A DNA stretch of 64,000 nucleotides from Advenella sp. FME57. Lineage in GTDB: Bacteria > Pseudomonadota > Gammaproteobacteria > Burkholderiales > Burkholderiaceae_B. Positions 36,597-45,911 of this stretch are shown in pieces (the stretch's first letter is position 1; each line of letters begins with the position of its first letter). A model generated the notes under the pieces. It ran no database searches, was not told the DNA's origin, and saw only the letters and a program-made list of their open reading frames with translations. Location: positions 119,298 through 183,297 of the forward strand of contig NZ_JABUXU010000011.1 of the NCBI RefSeq assembly GCF_014897675.1. Reading direction: 5' to 3'. A program made the position numbers and the translations under genes.

Positions 36597-37212
36597 GGCA
36601 GACGCAGTTTATGAGCAGCAGGGCTTTGGCGCCGAGCTGGAACCGGTGGCGCCCTATGGCCTGTTGATTATCGACCTGGTCAATGGTTTTGCCGACCCCG
36701 AGGTCTTTGGCGGGGGCAATATTGCCCAGGCGATAGACAATACGGAAAAACTGCTGCAAACGGCACGCGAACAGGGCTGGCCCGTGGCGCACACACGCAT
36801 TGTGTATGCGGACGATGGCGCCGACAACAATATTTTCAGTATCAAGGTTCCCGGCATGCTGGGCTTGCTGGAAAACGAACCCAATAGCCAGATTGTGCCG
36901 CAACTGACGCCGGTCCAGGGTGAGTTGATCGTTCGCAAGAATGTGCCATCGGCCTTTTTCGGTACCTCGCTGGCAGCCTGGCTGACACAGCGCGGCGTCA
37001 AAACCCTGCTGGTCGCCGGCGCCGTCACCAGCGGTTGCGTACGGGCCTCGGTGGTCGATGCCATGCAACTGGGCTTTCGCCCGTTGGTCGTTACCGATTG
37101 TGTCGGCGACAGGGCTCTGGCGCCGCACGAGGCAAACCTGTTCGATATGAAGCAGAAGTACGCGACAGTAGTAGATCGCGAGCAGGCGATGCGCCTGCTT
37201 GGCCTGGGCTAG
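36589..37212 (+). CDS. nicF: Maleamate amidohydrolase NicF
   Basis: 207 residues, isochorismatase-like cysteine hydrolase. The Asp-Lys-Cys triad is visible: Asp29 (LLIIDLVNGF), Lys117 (LIVRKNVPSAFFGT) and Cys150 (GAVTSGCVRAS). It hydrolyses maleamate to maleate and ammonia. ATG 36589 overlaps the end of nicX, so the genes are coupled. In other nic clusters maleate isomerase nicE follows; here the next gene is the convergent gentisate operon. Confidence 0.93.
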   Translation: MSKADAVYEQQGFGAELEPVAPYGLLIIDLVNGFADPEVFGGGNIAQAIDNTEKLLQTAREQGWPVAHTRIVYADDGADNNIFSIKVPGMLGLLENEPNSQIVPQLTPVQGELIVRKNVPSAFFGTSLAAWLTQRGVKTLLVAGAVTSGCVRASVVDAMQLGFRPLVVTDCVGDRALAPHEANLFDMKQKYATVVDREQAMRLLGLG

Positions 37213-37363
37213 GGCACATGCGCGTGCGGCATTAAGGACAGATCCGTCTTGCCGTGTCAGCAATTTCTGAGGGCTGGGACGAGCGCGGGGCGAATCACTG
37301 GCGGCCTACGACAGTCGGATTGGTGAGATTGGCTCGCAAGCAGCAATGTAGATAAAGTTGAAG

Positions 37364-37401
37364 CCGGATAGTTCGCACAAGGCATCGTGCAGACTATCCG
37401 G
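37364..37401. terminator. Hairpin between convergent nicF and maleylpyruvate isomerase genes
   Basis: CCGGATAGT (37364-37372) pairs with ACTATCCGG (37393-37401); an inner GCAC/GTGC pair extends the stem. It lies between two convergent operons and likely works in both directions, though T-runs are weak. Confidence 0.6.
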
Positions 37402-37409
37402 TGAACTCT

Positions 37410-38054
37410 TCAGGCATCCGGCTGCGCCATGGGTTCCGCCTTTGCAAAAGCGGGCAGGGCACTGCAGGCTTTTTCAACAGCACAGATCAATGGCCATTGA
37501 GTCATATCAACGTTAAAACGGCGGGCGCTTTCTATCTGAGGGATCAAATAGACATCGGCAATGGACGGTGCATCGCCGAAGCAAAATCCCTGGCGATTCC
37601 GGTCCTTTGCCAATAACGTCTCTATGGCATCAAAGCCGGCGGTTATCCAATGGCCGCACCAGGCGTTGATGGCCGTGTCGTCGCCGCTGAAATTTTTGCG
37701 CAGATACTGCAGAATACGACGGTTGTTGATAGGATGTACATCGCAACCGACAATGGACGCCAGCGCACGGACATGGGCGCGCGCCTCAGGGTCTTTTGGC
37801 AACAGCGCCGGCTGGGGGTAACACTCCTCCAGCCATTCGATAATGGCGGTAGACTGAATCAGCGTTCTGCCGTCATCCATGGTGAGGGCGGGGACCAGTC
37901 CCTGCGGATTGATGGCCTTGTACGGGTTTTCGGCTTGTTCGTCCACCCGCAGGTCCACCGGTATATAGTCCGGTGCAAGTCCCTTGAGGTTGAGCGCGAT
38001 GCGCAGGCGGTGAGATGTCCCACTGCGGAAAAAGCTGTAAAGCTGCATGTTCAT
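37410..38054 (-). CDS. maiA: Maleylpyruvate (maleylacetoacetate) isomerase, zeta-class GST
   Basis: 214 residues. Zeta GST signature SFFRSGTSHRLRIALNLKGL with the catalytic SGTS-type loop at residues 10-14, then NPQGLVPALTMDDGRTLIQSTAIIEWLEE. It isomerises maleylpyruvate from gentisate cleavage to fumarylpyruvate, using glutathione. Maleylacetoacetate isomerase of the homogentisate route is the family alternative, but the gentisate dioxygenase in the same operon decides for maleylpyruvate. Start ATG 38054 follows AAGGA. Last gene of the operon. Confidence 0.9.
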   Translation of the reverse strand: MNMQLYSFFRSGTSHRLRIALNLKGLAPDYIPVDLRVDEQAENPYKAINPQGLVPALTMDDGRTLIQSTAIIEWLEECYPQPALLPKDPEARAHVRALASIVGCDVHPINNRRILQYLRKNFSGDDTAINAWCGHWITAGFDAIETLLAKDRNRQGFCFGDAPSIADVYLIPQIESARRFNVDMTQWPLICAVEKACSALPAFAKAEPMAQPDA

Positions 38055-38089
38055 TCATTCCTTCTTTTCTGTGCTGATCCTGCAACGCG

Positions 38090-38797
38090 TTACGCGGGCT
38101 GGCCTACGGTCAATTCAATTTCACCCACGCCGTCAACGCTGCCGGATATCTTGTCGCCGGGTACGACGGCACCCACGCCTTCCGGGGTGCCTGTGTAAAT
38201 CAGGTCGCCAGGTTGCAAGTGGTAGAACAGGGACAGGTCTGCAATGATTTCACGGATATTCCAGATAAGCTTGTCGATATTGGAACGTTGCTTGACTGTA
38301 CCGTTTACTGATAGCTCAATGGCGCCTTGCTCAATGATCTTGCCTGGCATTGGCAGGATTGGTGATGCAACGGCTGAATTTTCCACGTCCTTACCCAGAT
38401 CCCAGGGGCGTCCCTTGTCGCGCGCGAGCAATTGCAGATCCCGGCGAGTCATGTCCAGGCCGCAAGCATAGCCATAGATAACCTCATGTGCCTGGTCAGC
38501 AGAAATACGGAACCCCGCTTTGCCAATGGCGACCACCAGTTCCATTTCAAAATGGTAGTTGCTGGTTTCCGATGGATATGGGAGGGTAGCGCCTGACAGT
38601 GTCAAGGTTTGCGCACTCTTGGTAAAGTAAAAAGGGCGTTCTGTGCGCTTGTCTACGGGTTTGCCCATCTCAGTGGCATGTGCGTGATAGTTGCGACCCA
38701 CAAAGAACAGACGGTTGATGGGGACGTGCTGTTCAGTGCCAAGTACGGGCAGGGTCTGTACGGGAGGAGGTGTCCAAAGATAGTTGATTGTAGTCAT
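38090..38797 (-). CDS. nagK: Fumarylpyruvate hydrolase (FAH family)
   Basis: 235 residues. FAH fold with metal-binding FEMELVVAIGKAG, the VGRNYHAHATEMG segment, LDMTRRDLQ and LIYTGTPEGVGAVVPGD. It splits fumarylpyruvate to fumarate and pyruvate, the last step of the glutathione-dependent gentisate pathway. ATG 38797 gives the family-typical N-terminus, preceded by a 92-bp gap to the dioxygenase gene. 35 bp separate it from the isomerase gene. Confidence 0.9.
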   Translation of the reverse strand: MTTINYLWTPPPVQTLPVLGTEQHVPINRLFFVGRNYHAHATEMGKPVDKRTERPFYFTKSAQTLTLSGATLPYPSETSNYHFEMELVVAIGKAGFRISADQAHEVIYGYACGLDMTRRDLQLLARDKGRPWDLGKDVENSAVASPILPMPGKIIEQGAIELSVNGTVKQRSNIDKLIWNIREIIADLSLFYHLQPGDLIYTGTPEGVGAVVPGDKISGSVDGVGEIELTVGQPA

Positions 38798-38889
38798 GGT
38801 GTTTCCGATCTGAAATAAGGATGCAATCCAGAAGTCTGGAATGGTGAAAGCGAGAGTGAAGAGGGCAGGAGGGCGCCGGGCCCGGCGCG

Positions 38890-40023
38890 TCAAGGCGTGT
38901 CGAACTGTTCGCGATAGGCATGGACTGCTTCAAGAATTGGGGCATCGCTGAAGCGGAAAAGGTCTAGCGATGAATGGTCTGCAGCGCATAGGGCGGTAAA
39001 AGGCTGCCACGAGGGTATAACAAACATATCGCCACGCTTTACCTCCCATTGGTGTTCGCCGACGGTGACCCTTCCCTGCCCATCGAATACCTGAACCACC
39101 GATGAGCCTACCTCGCGTTTGGTTCGAGTATGTGCGCCGCTGCGTATGCGATGCATCTCACAGCGAATGGTGGGAAGCACGTCACGGCCATTCATCGGAT
39201 TGGTGTAGCGCACAGCTGCATGGCCTGGGCTTAGCGTCGCGCTGTAGCCTTCTTGTTCCAACGCGAGCTGTTCGCTCAGTGCTTGGTCCGTGTCCTGCCA
39301 GCGGTAGGCCAGCAAGGGTGTGGCGGCCTGATCGTCCAGTTGCGATACAGGACGCAAGCCCGGATGGGCCCAAAGGCGTTCGGAGCGCGACCTCTCTGGC
39401 TTGATGTATTCCTGAGGATCGAGCTTGTCGCGTCCGACTTCGAAGAACTGCGATTCCGTGTAGGAGGAAAATGGGATATCCAAACCGTCAATCCATGCCA
39501 TTGGCTCGATCGACGCGTTATGGTGGGCATGCCAGTTCCAGCCGCCTTGGGGCAGAAAATCGCCACGCGACATGCGCACGGAATCGCCATTGACTACGGT
39601 CCAGACACCTTCGCCCTCTACGATGAACCGAAAGGCGTGCTGGGTATGGCGATGTTCTGGCGCATCTTCGCCAGGCATCAGATACTGAATGGCGGCCCAA
39701 AGGGTGGGTGTGGCAAAGGGGCGCCCGCCAAGCGCGGGGTTGGCCAGCGCAATGGCACGGCGCTCCCCGCCGCGGCCTACCGGTACAATACGGCCTGCTT
39801 CGTCGGCCAATTGCACCAGCCGGTCCCAACGCCACACGTGGGCGCTGGCCTTGCTTTTTGGATGCATCGGCATCAGATCACCAATTTCTGTCCACAGCGG
39901 CACCAGCATCTCGCGCTCAAAACCGCGGTATAGCTGTTCCAGTTCTGGTGTCGGCTCCGGTTGACCCGGGGACGCGACGGCGGTTAACCGGACAGGCGAG
40001 GGAATGGCATTAATCACGCTCAT
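38890..40023 (-). CDS. Gentisate 1,2-dioxygenase
   Basis: 377 residues, bicupin. The first cupin carries EHRHTQHAFRFIVEGEG with His124 and His126, and WNWHAHHN with His165; these are the Fe(II) ligands. The second cupin (HTRTKREVGSSVVQVFDGQG, GDMFVIPSW) has no full ligand set, as is usual. It cleaves gentisate between C1 and C2 to maleylpyruvate. Follows the Bug gene by 20 bp and stands in an operon with the 3-hydroxybenzoate 6-hydroxylase, isomerase and hydrolase. Confidence 0.94.
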   Translation of the reverse strand: MSVINAIPSPVRLTAVASPGQPEPTPELEQLYRGFEREMLVPLWTEIGDLMPMHPKSKASAHVWRWDRLVQLADEAGRIVPVGRGGERRAIALANPALGGRPFATPTLWAAIQYLMPGEDAPEHRHTQHAFRFIVEGEGVWTVVNGDSVRMSRGDFLPQGGWNWHAHHNASIEPMAWIDGLDIPFSSYTESQFFEVGRDKLDPQEYIKPERSRSERLWAHPGLRPVSQLDDQAATPLLAYRWQDTDQALSEQLALEQEGYSATLSPGHAAVRYTNPMNGRDVLPTIRCEMHRIRSGAHTRTKREVGSSVVQVFDGQGRVTVGEHQWEVKRGDMFVIPSWQPFTALCAADHSSLDLFRFSDAPILEAVHAYREQFDTP

Positions 40024-40043
40024 GGCAATGGTTCCTATGTTTT

Positions 40044-41030
40044 TTAATCCAAACTGATGTTGGCGCTGTCTATCAGGTCTTTATACGTGGCCGATTTTTG
40101 ATCAAGGCGTTCGCGCAATTGGGTCAAGGTCCAGTTCAACGGCTCGAAGGCAAAGGAATCAAAACGCTTGCGTACCTGGGGATCACGCAGGATGTCTGAA
40201 ATATCAGCATGGATCTTGTCACGTATTTCTACAGGAATACCTTTGGGTGCGACAAGCGATACGATCGAATTGACGTCCAGCTCGCCAGGACCACCGGCTT
40301 GTGCCACGGTGGGCACATCGGGATACAGACTGTGCCGTTCGGGAGCGGCAATGGCCAGGTAGCGCAGTTTGCCGCTGTCGTACACCGGCCGTGTGGACGG
40401 GATGGTGCCAAACGCCCAGTCCACTTCTGCATTGGCTACCGCGGTGTACAGCTGGCTTACTTCCTTGTAGGGAATGTGCAGCATTTTGGTATTTGTCAGC
40501 GAGCCCAGCCATTGCCCGCCCAGATGGCCAGGACTGCCGACAAACCAGGACCCATAAGTGACGCTGTCGGGGCTTTTTTTAGCCGCGTCGATCAGCTCGG
40601 TCAGATTTTTCCAGGGAGATTTTTCACTGACTGCGATCATAAACGGTGTGTAAAACAAGGGCGCGACCAGGTCAAATTTCTCCAGCGGGAAGTAGTGACG
40701 GGTCTTGTATAAATGCGGGAGCGCCGCAATATGCTCGCTATCCAGTTGTAGCAGGGAATAGCCGTCAGGCGCCCGTTTACTTACCGCCTCCAATGCAATG
40801 AAGCCACCACCGCCGGGGCGGTTTTCGACCACCACCGGCTGCTTCCACTTCTTGCCAAGCGCCTGGCTCAGGATGCGCAGCACCACGTCAGGGCCGCTGC
40901 CAATGGAGAAGGCGGTGTACAACGTCACGGTTTTTTGAGGATAATCGGATGCCTGCGCCCATGCAGTGCTGGCCAGGCAACTGAGAGCAAGCGCACCTGC
41001 CATCAGGGTACGGCGTTTGCGAAAAAACAT
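40044..41030 (-). CDS. Bug-type TTT extracytoplasmic solute-binding protein
   Basis: 328 residues. Signal peptide ends at AWA, followed by the Bug start YPQKTVTLYTAFSIGSGPDVVLRILSQALGKKWKQPVVVENRPGGGG. Periplasmic binding protein of the tripartite tricarboxylate transporter family. It lies inside the gentisate operon, so its ligand may be 3-hydroxybenzoate, gentisate or a similar acid. No TctA/TctB membrane genes are near, as is typical for the many Bug proteins of Alcaligenaceae. The KTVTLYTAFSIG region departs from the usual VPFAAGG, so the ligand site may differ. Confidence 0.9.
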   Translation of the reverse strand: MFFRKRRTLMAGALALSCLASTAWAQASDYPQKTVTLYTAFSIGSGPDVVLRILSQALGKKWKQPVVVENRPGGGGFIALEAVSKRAPDGYSLLQLDSEHIAALPHLYKTRHYFPLEKFDLVAPLFYTPFMIAVSEKSPWKNLTELIDAAKKSPDSVTYGSWFVGSPGHLGGQWLGSLTNTKMLHIPYKEVSQLYTAVANAEVDWAFGTIPSTRPVYDSGKLRYLAIAAPERHSLYPDVPTVAQAGGPGELDVNSIVSLVAPKGIPVEIRDKIHADISDILRDPQVRKRFDSFAFEPLNWTLTQLRERLDQKSATYKDLIDSANISLD

Positions 41031-41071
41031 GGTGTGTCTCCTGGAATATATTTATTTGTTGAAGGTGGCCG

Positions 41072-42277
41072 TCAAAGCCGATAGCCTTGCATGCAGTTTT
41101 GTGCATTCCATCCGTATAACCACTGCAGGTTGTCATAGAAGCGAGATTGTGGCGTGTCTTTCCAAAGCGAGTTTCGAACAGCACGCTCTACACCTGCCGC
41201 ATGATAGATCCGTCCCATCTCGCGCGTGGACCACACGACACGGGCACTGCGCGGTATGCGCAACGACTCATAAAGCGTGAAAGCGGCAGGCAAATCCCCG
41301 CGGCATTGCTCAATGGACAAGCCGAGTGTGACGGCGTCTTCAAGTGCCATGCACGCGCCCTGAGCCATGTATTGCGACATGGGGTGTGCAGCATCGCCCA
41401 AAAGGGTTGCGCGACCAACGCTCCAGTGCTGGACCGGCTCGCGGTCCGCAGTAGCCCAGCGGCGCCAGGAGTTTGGCAGATCGAGTAACTGCCTGGGGCG
41501 TTCATGTATGCCTTCGAAATAGGAAAGCACTTCTTGCTGGCTACCGTCGCGCGCACCCCATTGTTCCTGTTGTCGACTGTGAAAGGTGACGACCAGATTG
41601 TATTGCTCGCCGCCACGTAATGGGTAGTGCACGAGGTGACACCGGGGCCCCGCCCAGAGTACCGGCGCATTGATACGCAAGTCGTCCGGCATGTTTTCTT
41701 TGTCTACTACAGCACGGTACACCACATGGCCGGTCACACGAGTGGCGTCACCAATAAGGTGATCACGCACCACGGATTTAACGCCATCACAGCCGATAAC
41801 GACATCTGCCCGGAAAACGTTGCCCGCCGTGTCCGTCACCTGGGCGTATTGATCTGTCTGGGTAAAGGTCTTGATTTGCGTGGATGTTTGAAACGAGATC
41901 AGCGGATCGTTGCGTACCCCGTTCAGAATGGCGCCGTGGATGTCAGCCCGGTGAATTACCGCATAGGGGCCGTTGAAACGCTCTCGGAACTGCTGACCAG
42001 TCTGGACACGCAAAACCTCGGTATTGTCGACGGCGTCCATCATAATGATGTGATCGGTAAATACGGCGCATTGCCTGGCCGCTTCGCCCACACCCAGTGC
42101 ATCAAGCGCGGAAAAGGCATTGGGCCCCAATTGGATGCCGGCGCCGATTTCACCAATCTGTGAAGCCTGCTCCAGCAACTGCACCTGAATACCTTGGCGG
42201 GTCAGGGCCAACGCGGCTGCAAGGCCACCGATGCCGCCACCCACAATAATGGCGTTCTGGGTTTTTTTTGTCGTCAT
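41072..42277 (-). CDS. 3-hydroxybenzoate 6-monooxygenase
   Basis: 401 residues, FAD monooxygenase of class A. GxGxxG at VGGGIGGLAAALALTRQG (13-30), DG motif VIGCDGVKSVVRD, and [25 protein letters not shown]. Sequence and length match 3-hydroxybenzoate 6-hydroxylases, which make gentisate with NADH and O2. The whole gentisate pathway follows on the same strand. A salicylate 5-hydroxylase or salicylate 1-hydroxylase is unlikely given the neighbours. Divergent from a LysR gene. Confidence 0.9.
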   Translation of the reverse strand: MTTKKTQNAIIVGGGIGGLAAALALTRQGIQVQLLEQASQIGEIGAGIQLGPNAFSALDALGVGEAARQCAVFTDHIIMMDAVDNTEVLRVQTGQQFRERFNGPYAVIHRADIHGAILNGVRNDPLISFQTSTQIKTFTQTDQYAQVTDTAGNVFRADVVIGCDGVKSVVRDHLIGDATRVTGHVVYRAVVDKENMPDDLRINAPVLWAGPRCHLVHYPLRGGEQYNLVVTFHSRQQEQWGARDGSQQEVLSYFEGIHERPRQLLDLPNSWRRWATADREPVQHWSVGRATLLGDAAHPMSQYMAQGACMALEDAVTLGLSIEQCRGDLPAAFTLYESLRIPRSARVVWSTREMGRIYHAAGVERAVRNSLWKDTPQSRFYDNLQWLYGWNAQNCMQGYRL

Positions 42278-42388
42278 GGTTGTCTCCTTCTATTGCCCGG
42301 TTTCCACCCATTATGGATGTACAGGCATATAATTTAAAATGAAATATTATTATCATTCATATAAAAAACAATATACCTGGGCCCTATC

Positions 42389-43321
42389 ATGGATTGGACA
42401 CATCGATTGCGGCTGCGCCACGTAAAAATGCTGCTTAGCCTGGCGCAAACGCACAACATAAGTCATTCTGCAGCAAGACTGCATACTACTCAGCCAGGGC
42501 TGTCCAAATGGTTGAAAGACCTTGAGGAAGATATTGGCTTGCCCTTGTTCGAGCGCCATGCGCGTGGCCTGATTCCGACGCCCTATGGAGAGATGCTGAT
42601 TGCTCACGCCAGGCAAATCGACATTCAGCTGGATCGTGCCAGCAGTGATATGGAAATGCTGCGTGAAGGCGGTAGCGGACGGGTCATGATCGGCGCAAGC
42701 GGTGTTGCCGCGTCTGACACTGTCCCGCTGGCCATCATGCGTCTGCTGACACATATGCCAAAGGCCCGGGTGAATCTTGTTGAAGGAACCACTGACCGGT
42801 TGATTTCTCAGCTGGAGCAGGGGGCGCTGGATATTGTGTTGGGTCGAGCCGATACGGATCTGGGCAGCCCGAATCTGGAGACCGAGAACCTGTTCTTTGA
42901 CGGTATTCACTTCGTCGTACGTCCAGGGCACCCGCTTTTGCAAGTCAGCAGCCTGCGCTGGTCGGATTTGCATGCTTATCGCTGGTTAGTCTGGCCAAAA
43001 GGCACGCCGGTGCGCAATGCGCTGGATGTTGCACTGGCAGCGGCAGGGCAGAACCTGGCGCAGGATACGATAGAGACCAATTCCGTTACAGCCAATCTCA
43101 TGTTCCTGAACAATAGCGACATGATAGGCGTGGCCTCGGTTCGAGCCTCCCTGCGTCTGGCGCAAATGAATGTACTCAGGATCCTGCCAATGCGCTTGTC
43201 CGGATCAGGGGCAGTCGCCATGTACTGGAGCAAGGAAGCGTTCATGTCGCATGCCTTGCGCCTGGCCATGAACTGCTTGCGAGAAGTCGCGCATGAATAT
43301 GATAGTGCATCAGAGGTGTAG
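42389..43321 (+). CDS. LysR-family regulator of the gentisate operon (GbpR-like)
   Basis: 310 residues. Winged helix RHVKMLLSLAQTHNISHSAARLHTTQPGLSKWLKDLEEDIGLPLFERHARGL, then an effector domain. The effector part (GALDIVLGRADTDLGSPNLETENLF) is close to the GbpR/CbgR type that binds sugar or aromatic acids. It is divergent from the 3-hydroxybenzoate monooxygenase gene with a 111-bp A/T-rich region between them, so it probably activates the five-gene operon. Confidence 0.9.
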   Translation: MDWTHRLRLRHVKMLLSLAQTHNISHSAARLHTTQPGLSKWLKDLEEDIGLPLFERHARGLIPTPYGEMLIAHARQIDIQLDRASSDMEMLREGGSGRVMIGASGVAASDTVPLAIMRLLTHMPKARVNLVEGTTDRLISQLEQGALDIVLGRADTDLGSPNLETENLFFDGIHFVVRPGHPLLQVSSLRWSDLHAYRWLVWPKGTPVRNALDVALAAAGQNLAQDTIETNSVTANLMFLNNSDMIGVASVRASLRLAQMNVLRILPMRLSGSGAVAMYWSKEAFMSHALRLAMNCLREVAHEYDSASEV

Positions 43322-43443
43322 CCTCCAGTTTTCAATGGTGTCCAATCTTGCTGCCACTGTATAAGCGCGTCGCCCGTTGCGTGGATCTGCTCCGCATCGG
43401 TCATGACTGGAGCATGGACCAAGTGGCGATGTCCATCTTGGTT

Positions 43444-44799
43444 TCATGGCTCCAGCAGGCATCCGTCCGCGCGCAAGGTCTGCTGCAGATGTACTGGATC
43501 GAACGATTGCAACGGTGTCGTGCCTGCCATTGCGGCGGCGGTGCCGGCCGCCTGACCCATAACGAAGCATGCGCCGCTGGCCCTGGCTGCAGACTGCCCC
43601 TCGTGAGTCATTGAGGCACAGCGTCCCGCAATCAGCAGATTTTGCACCTGGACCGGCACCAGCATCCGCCACGGCAGATCGTTGTATGCCCGGTCTGGAT
43701 CCGATGGGAATCCCCATGAAATACCGCCGGATTGATGCAATTCCATGGGCCAGGCGTTCATGCCGATCCTGTCGTCAAAGCGGGCAGAATTGAGGATGTC
43801 GTCACCCGTCAACGCATAACATCCCTGAATGCGACGAGTCTCACGAATGCCGATTTGTGGCGCGATTTCGACGATACGCGCTTCAGAGAAACCCGGAATC
43901 TGTTCGCGAAGAAATTGAAAGTATTCAAGAACCTGGCGTCTGCCTTCTACCTCTCCGGCGCTCAGCTCATTGGCATCCACTGCGTTCAAGGCGCGACCAT
44001 CGGCGTTGGCAATTTGAGTGACATTGGCTCGCCATTCGGAAGAATGGATTTGCGGTCTTAGGATGGCGCCATCTCGCGGGAAGCGATACCGTCCCGGGTG
44101 TTCCCTTTGTGCACGTTCCATAAAGTCGTTGATGGCCTTGAACTCACCCACTGCAGGCAGTGCTTGTGAGGCGTCCACGTGACCGACACGAAACATCGTC
44201 GTCGGAAAGAGTCCGCTGCCGTGTCCGTCACCTATTTCATGGGGGACACCGGCAAATACTGCCACGTCTGCGTCGCCTGAGCAGTCAACGAAAACGTTGG
44301 CCCGGATCGCCTGTCTGCCTGATTTGGTCTCGACCACGAGGGCGTTGATGCGGGTGTCGTCCATAAGCACTGCGCAGGCACTGGCGTGAAATAATAAGTT
44401 CACGCCTGAAGCCAGCATCCATTGGTCGGCCGCGCATTTGTATATGGACGTATCGTACGAGCGAACCCTGATGCGTCCTTGCATTCCATCCTGAGGCCGG
44501 TTCAGGCCGCCCAGCGCTTCAAGGCGCGACAGCAGATCATCTACTGCACCGCGTACCAGCTGCTGCATTTGACCGTTGTGGCGACCGTAGAGGCCTGCGA
44601 AGTTGGTTACGCCGCCGGCGGTGCCCATGCCTCCGAGAAAGCCATAGGACTCCACCAGTAGCGTTTGGGCGCCATGGCGTGCGGCGCTGGCTGCAGCGGC
44701 AAGTCCAGCAGGACCACCGCCGATGACAACGACGTCATACTCGCCAAAAACCGGCAGATTTCGTGATGGCTCTAACAAGGTCGATGGTAAGGTTGTCAT
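43444..44799 (-). CDS. FAD-dependent oxidoreductase (FAD_oxidored family)
   Basis: 451 residues. N-terminal FAD-binding YDVVVIGGGPAGLAAAASAARHGAQTLLVESYGFLGGMGTAGGV, then VFVDCSGDADVAVFAGVP and the C-terminal NLLIAGRCASMTHEGQSAARASGACFVMGQAAGTAAAM, all hallmarks of the FAD_oxidored group. Members include proteins of unknown substrate often linked to hydroxy or unsaturated acid metabolism. The start ATG 44799 has AGGAC upstream. It is 22 bp behind a Bug binding-protein gene, with which it forms an operon, so it probably acts on the imported acid. I cannot name the substrate. Confidence 0.85.
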   Translation of the reverse strand: MTTLPSTLLEPSRNLPVFGEYDVVVIGGGPAGLAAAASAARHGAQTLLVESYGFLGGMGTAGGVTNFAGLYGRHNGQMQQLVRGAVDDLLSRLEALGGLNRPQDGMQGRIRVRSYDTSIYKCAADQWMLASGVNLLFHASACAVLMDDTRINALVVETKSGRQAIRANVFVDCSGDADVAVFAGVPHEIGDGHGSGLFPTTMFRVGHVDASQALPAVGEFKAINDFMERAQREHPGRYRFPRDGAILRPQIHSSEWRANVTQIANADGRALNAVDANELSAGEVEGRRQVLEYFQFLREQIPGFSEARIVEIAPQIGIRETRRIQGCYALTGDDILNSARFDDRIGMNAWPMELHQSGGISWGFPSDPDRAYNDLPWRMLVPVQVQNLLIAGRCASMTHEGQSAARASGACFVMGQAAGTAAAMAGTTPLQSFDPVHLQQTLRADGCLLEP

Positions 44800-44821
44800 G
44801 GATGCTGTCCTTGTCAAAGTG

Positions 44822-45790
44822 TTAATTAAGTTTGATATTGTTTTGTTCGACTACCTGTTTCCAGCGTGCTAAATCTGCTTGCAGCAGCTTGCCGAAATCG
44901 GCTTGCGAGTTACCCACCGGGTCCATGTACTGGGTGCGAAGTCTGCTTTGGACCGCCGGTTCGGCCAGAATCTGAACCAGGTTCTCATGCAAGGCATTGA
45001 CAATGGAAGCGGGGGTTTTGGCCGGCACAATGAAGCCGATCCAGGCGTCTCCCTTTATGTTCGGCAGACCGCTTTCGGCCAACGTGGGTATGTCGGGAAG
45101 CGAAGGAGATCTGGCAGGCGAGGCAACCGCCAATGCGCGCAGCTTGCCTGCTTTAACATGGGGCATTACAGCTGCTGCGGGCAGCAACGCCATGTCGACA
45201 TCACCCGACAGAACAGCAGTGACCGCCGCACCCGATCCCCGGTAGGGCACATGTACGGCATCTCCGCCCGTTTTGGCCACCAGGGCCGCCATTGCCAGAT
45301 GCGAAATGGACCCCGCGCCGATAGACGCGAAACTGAGTTTCGAGTTGGCTTTCATCAAAGCGGCCAACTGCTTGGTATCGGTCGTGGCCAGTTTGGATCC
45401 GACCACCAGCACCGAGGGTTGCGACACGGCCACGGTGACCAATTCGATGTCCCTGGCTACGTCGTACGGCATGTTCCTGAACAAAAGGGCATTGACGCCC
45501 AGCGCTCCAGCAATGCTCACCCCGATCGTTTGCCCATCGGCGTCTGCTTTGGCAACGACGTTGGTCCCGATATTGCCTGCTGCACCGCTCTTGTTCTCCA
45601 CTACGAAGGGTTGGTGTAGTCTTGCCGCCAGGCGTTCACCGATAAGGCGAGCGGTAAAGTCAGGGGTAGAGCCGGCATCAAAAGGGACGACGATACTTAC
45701 GGGCCCGGCAGGCCAATTGTTTGCAAGGGCGCCTGTGCCGGTGATCGTGAGCGTGGCAAGAAAAAAAAGTCGAAACGCGATCGATTTCAT
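44822..45790 (-). CDS. Bug-type TTT solute-binding protein
   Basis: 322 residues. Signal peptide to ALA; typical Bug opening WPAGPVSIVVPFDAGSTPDFTARLIGERLAARLHQPFVVENKSGAAGNIG. Asp of VPFDAG and the GAxGNIG loop are ligand-site elements. First gene of a two-gene unit with the FAD oxidoreductase; divergent from the LysR gene at 45912. Membrane subunits are not nearby. Confidence 0.92.
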   Translation of the reverse strand: MKSIAFRLFFLATLTITGTGALANNWPAGPVSIVVPFDAGSTPDFTARLIGERLAARLHQPFVVENKSGAAGNIGTNVVAKADADGQTIGVSIAGALGVNALLFRNMPYDVARDIELVTVAVSQPSVLVVGSKLATTDTKQLAALMKANSKLSFASIGAGSISHLAMAALVAKTGGDAVHVPYRGSGAAVTAVLSGDVDMALLPAAAVMPHVKAGKLRALAVASPARSPSLPDIPTLAESGLPNIKGDAWIGFIVPAKTPASIVNALHENLVQILAEPAVQSRLRTQYMDPVGNSQADFGKLLQADLARWKQVVEQNNIKLN

Positions 45791-45911
45791 GTGATGTCTC
45801 CTGGAATGTGCGGGTTGTGCCAGTTATGTCTGGTTCTTGTGTGCATTTTAGGGACCGGGTATCATTGCGTCGATCGAGGACAGGTAATACACGCTAGCAG
45901 GAAATTAAATA

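Noticed and set aside
37410..38054. Possibility that the zeta-GST isomerase replaces NicE for maleate
   Set aside because: Family enzymes act on maleylpyruvate or maleylacetoacetate through glutathione addition; the operon context explains it fully as gentisate-pathway enzyme.
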